5,812 nt of DNA from Gammaproteobacteria bacterium (GTDB lineage: Bacteria; Pseudomonadota; Gammaproteobacteria; Pseudomonadales; Pseudomonadaceae), in assembly GCA_012800475.1 (NCBI GenBank), contig JAAZJF010000190.1, forward strand, positions 1 through 5,812, in the 5' to 3' direction. Positions 5,615-5,812 of the stretch are shown one piece after another; the stretch's first letter is position 1; the number at the start of each line of letters is the position of its first letter. The position numbers and the translations under genes are program-made. The notes below the pieces were generated by a model that was given only the letters and a program-made list of their open reading frames with translations, had not been told where the DNA came from and ran no database searches.

Positions 5615-5812
5615 TTACAGCTCGAACTCGCCGAGGTCCTCAGCAGATACTGTGGAGTTGATTTGCCCAACCAAGTAGGAGCTGACTTCAACTTCTTGTG
5701 GCGCTACCTGTACATTATCTGAAACCAACCAAGCATTAATCCAAGGAATGGGGTTGTGCGAAGCATTACTAAACGCCGGCTCAAGACCGACAGCATGCAT
5801 GCGCAGGTTGGT
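5615..5812 (-). CDS. nrdB: Class Ia ribonucleotide reductase beta (small) subunit, C-terminal part (5' end outside window)
   Basis: The minus-strand frame is open to the window edge and encodes the last 65 residues of NrdB. It carries NPIPWINAWL and SDNVQVAPQEVEVSSYLVG, which match the C-terminus of E. coli NrdB almost residue for residue as I recall it. The final YLVGQI...DLGEFEL tail is the flexible peptide by which NrdB docks on the large subunit NrdA; the conserved Tyr used in long-range radical transfer lies in it (SSYLVG). NrdB houses the diiron-tyrosyl radical that drives oxygen-dependent reduction of ribonucleotides. The iron ligands are outside the window and cannot be judged. The stop TAA is followed at once by the yfaE start, and nrdA is expected upstream, beyond the window. 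Confidence 0.97.
   Translation of the reverse strand, partial: TNLRMHAVGLEPAFSNASHNPIPWINAWLVSDNVQVAPQEVEVSSYLVGQINSTVSAEDLGEFEL

Noticed and set aside
5336..5812. A regulatory link between the B12 operon and the ribonucleotide reductase genes.
   Set aside because: NrdB/YfaE form the B12-independent class Ia enzyme and are on the opposite, convergent strand; adjacency alone does not support a shared function.

Overview
The window reads as a piece of a gammaproteobacterial chromosome. The clearest pointers are a class Ia ribonucleotide reductase small subunit followed by a YfaE-type ferredoxin, the usual gammaproteobacterial pairing, and CobO and CobQ proteins that look like those I recall from Pseudomonas. 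The genus cannot be fixed from the sequence; a Pseudomonadales/Oceanospirillales-type organism is a reasonable inference.

Layout. Bases 1-5266 hold six tightly packed plus-strand genes of a vitamin B12 (cobalamin) operon: the 3' part of a periplasmic corrinoid-binding protein (btuF type, cut by the window edge), its membrane permease (btuC), its ATPase (btuD), corrinoid adenosyltransferase (cobO), cobyric acid synthase (cobQ) and 5,6-dimethylbenzimidazole synthase (bluB). Junctions are 39 nt, a 1-nt overlap, 33 nt, 0 nt and a 4-nt overlap, so one transcript with translational coupling is likely. Its promoter and any cobalamin riboswitch would lie upstream of the window. A 69-bp convergent gap (5267-5335) separates this operon from a minus-strand pair, yfaE (5336-5614) and the 3' end of nrdB (5615-5812, cut by the window edge).

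How the genes work together. BtuFCD would bring corrinoids from the periplasm into the cytoplasm, CobO would attach the adenosyl group to cobalt, CobQ would amidate four side chains of the ring, and BluB would make the lower ligand base from reduced FMN and oxygen. The set fits uptake plus finishing or remodelling of corrinoids; the ring-building enzymes, cobB and the nucleotide-loop genes are not in this window. NrdB and YfaE form the oxygen-dependent, B12-independent ribonucleotide reductase system and have no evident functional tie to the operon.

Most notable observation. The glutaminase half of CobQ lacks its catalytic cysteine: the usual GICGG nucleophile elbow reads GIGGG (Gly328). Neighbouring conserved motifs of the same domain are also altered (GYEIH to GYTMH, TYLHG to IAVHG, PGSK to SGSQ), while the ATP-binding synthetase half keeps its P-loop and most core motifs. 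This predicts a CobQ that cannot use glutamine and depends on free ammonia or another protein's glutaminase, or one that is losing or changing function.
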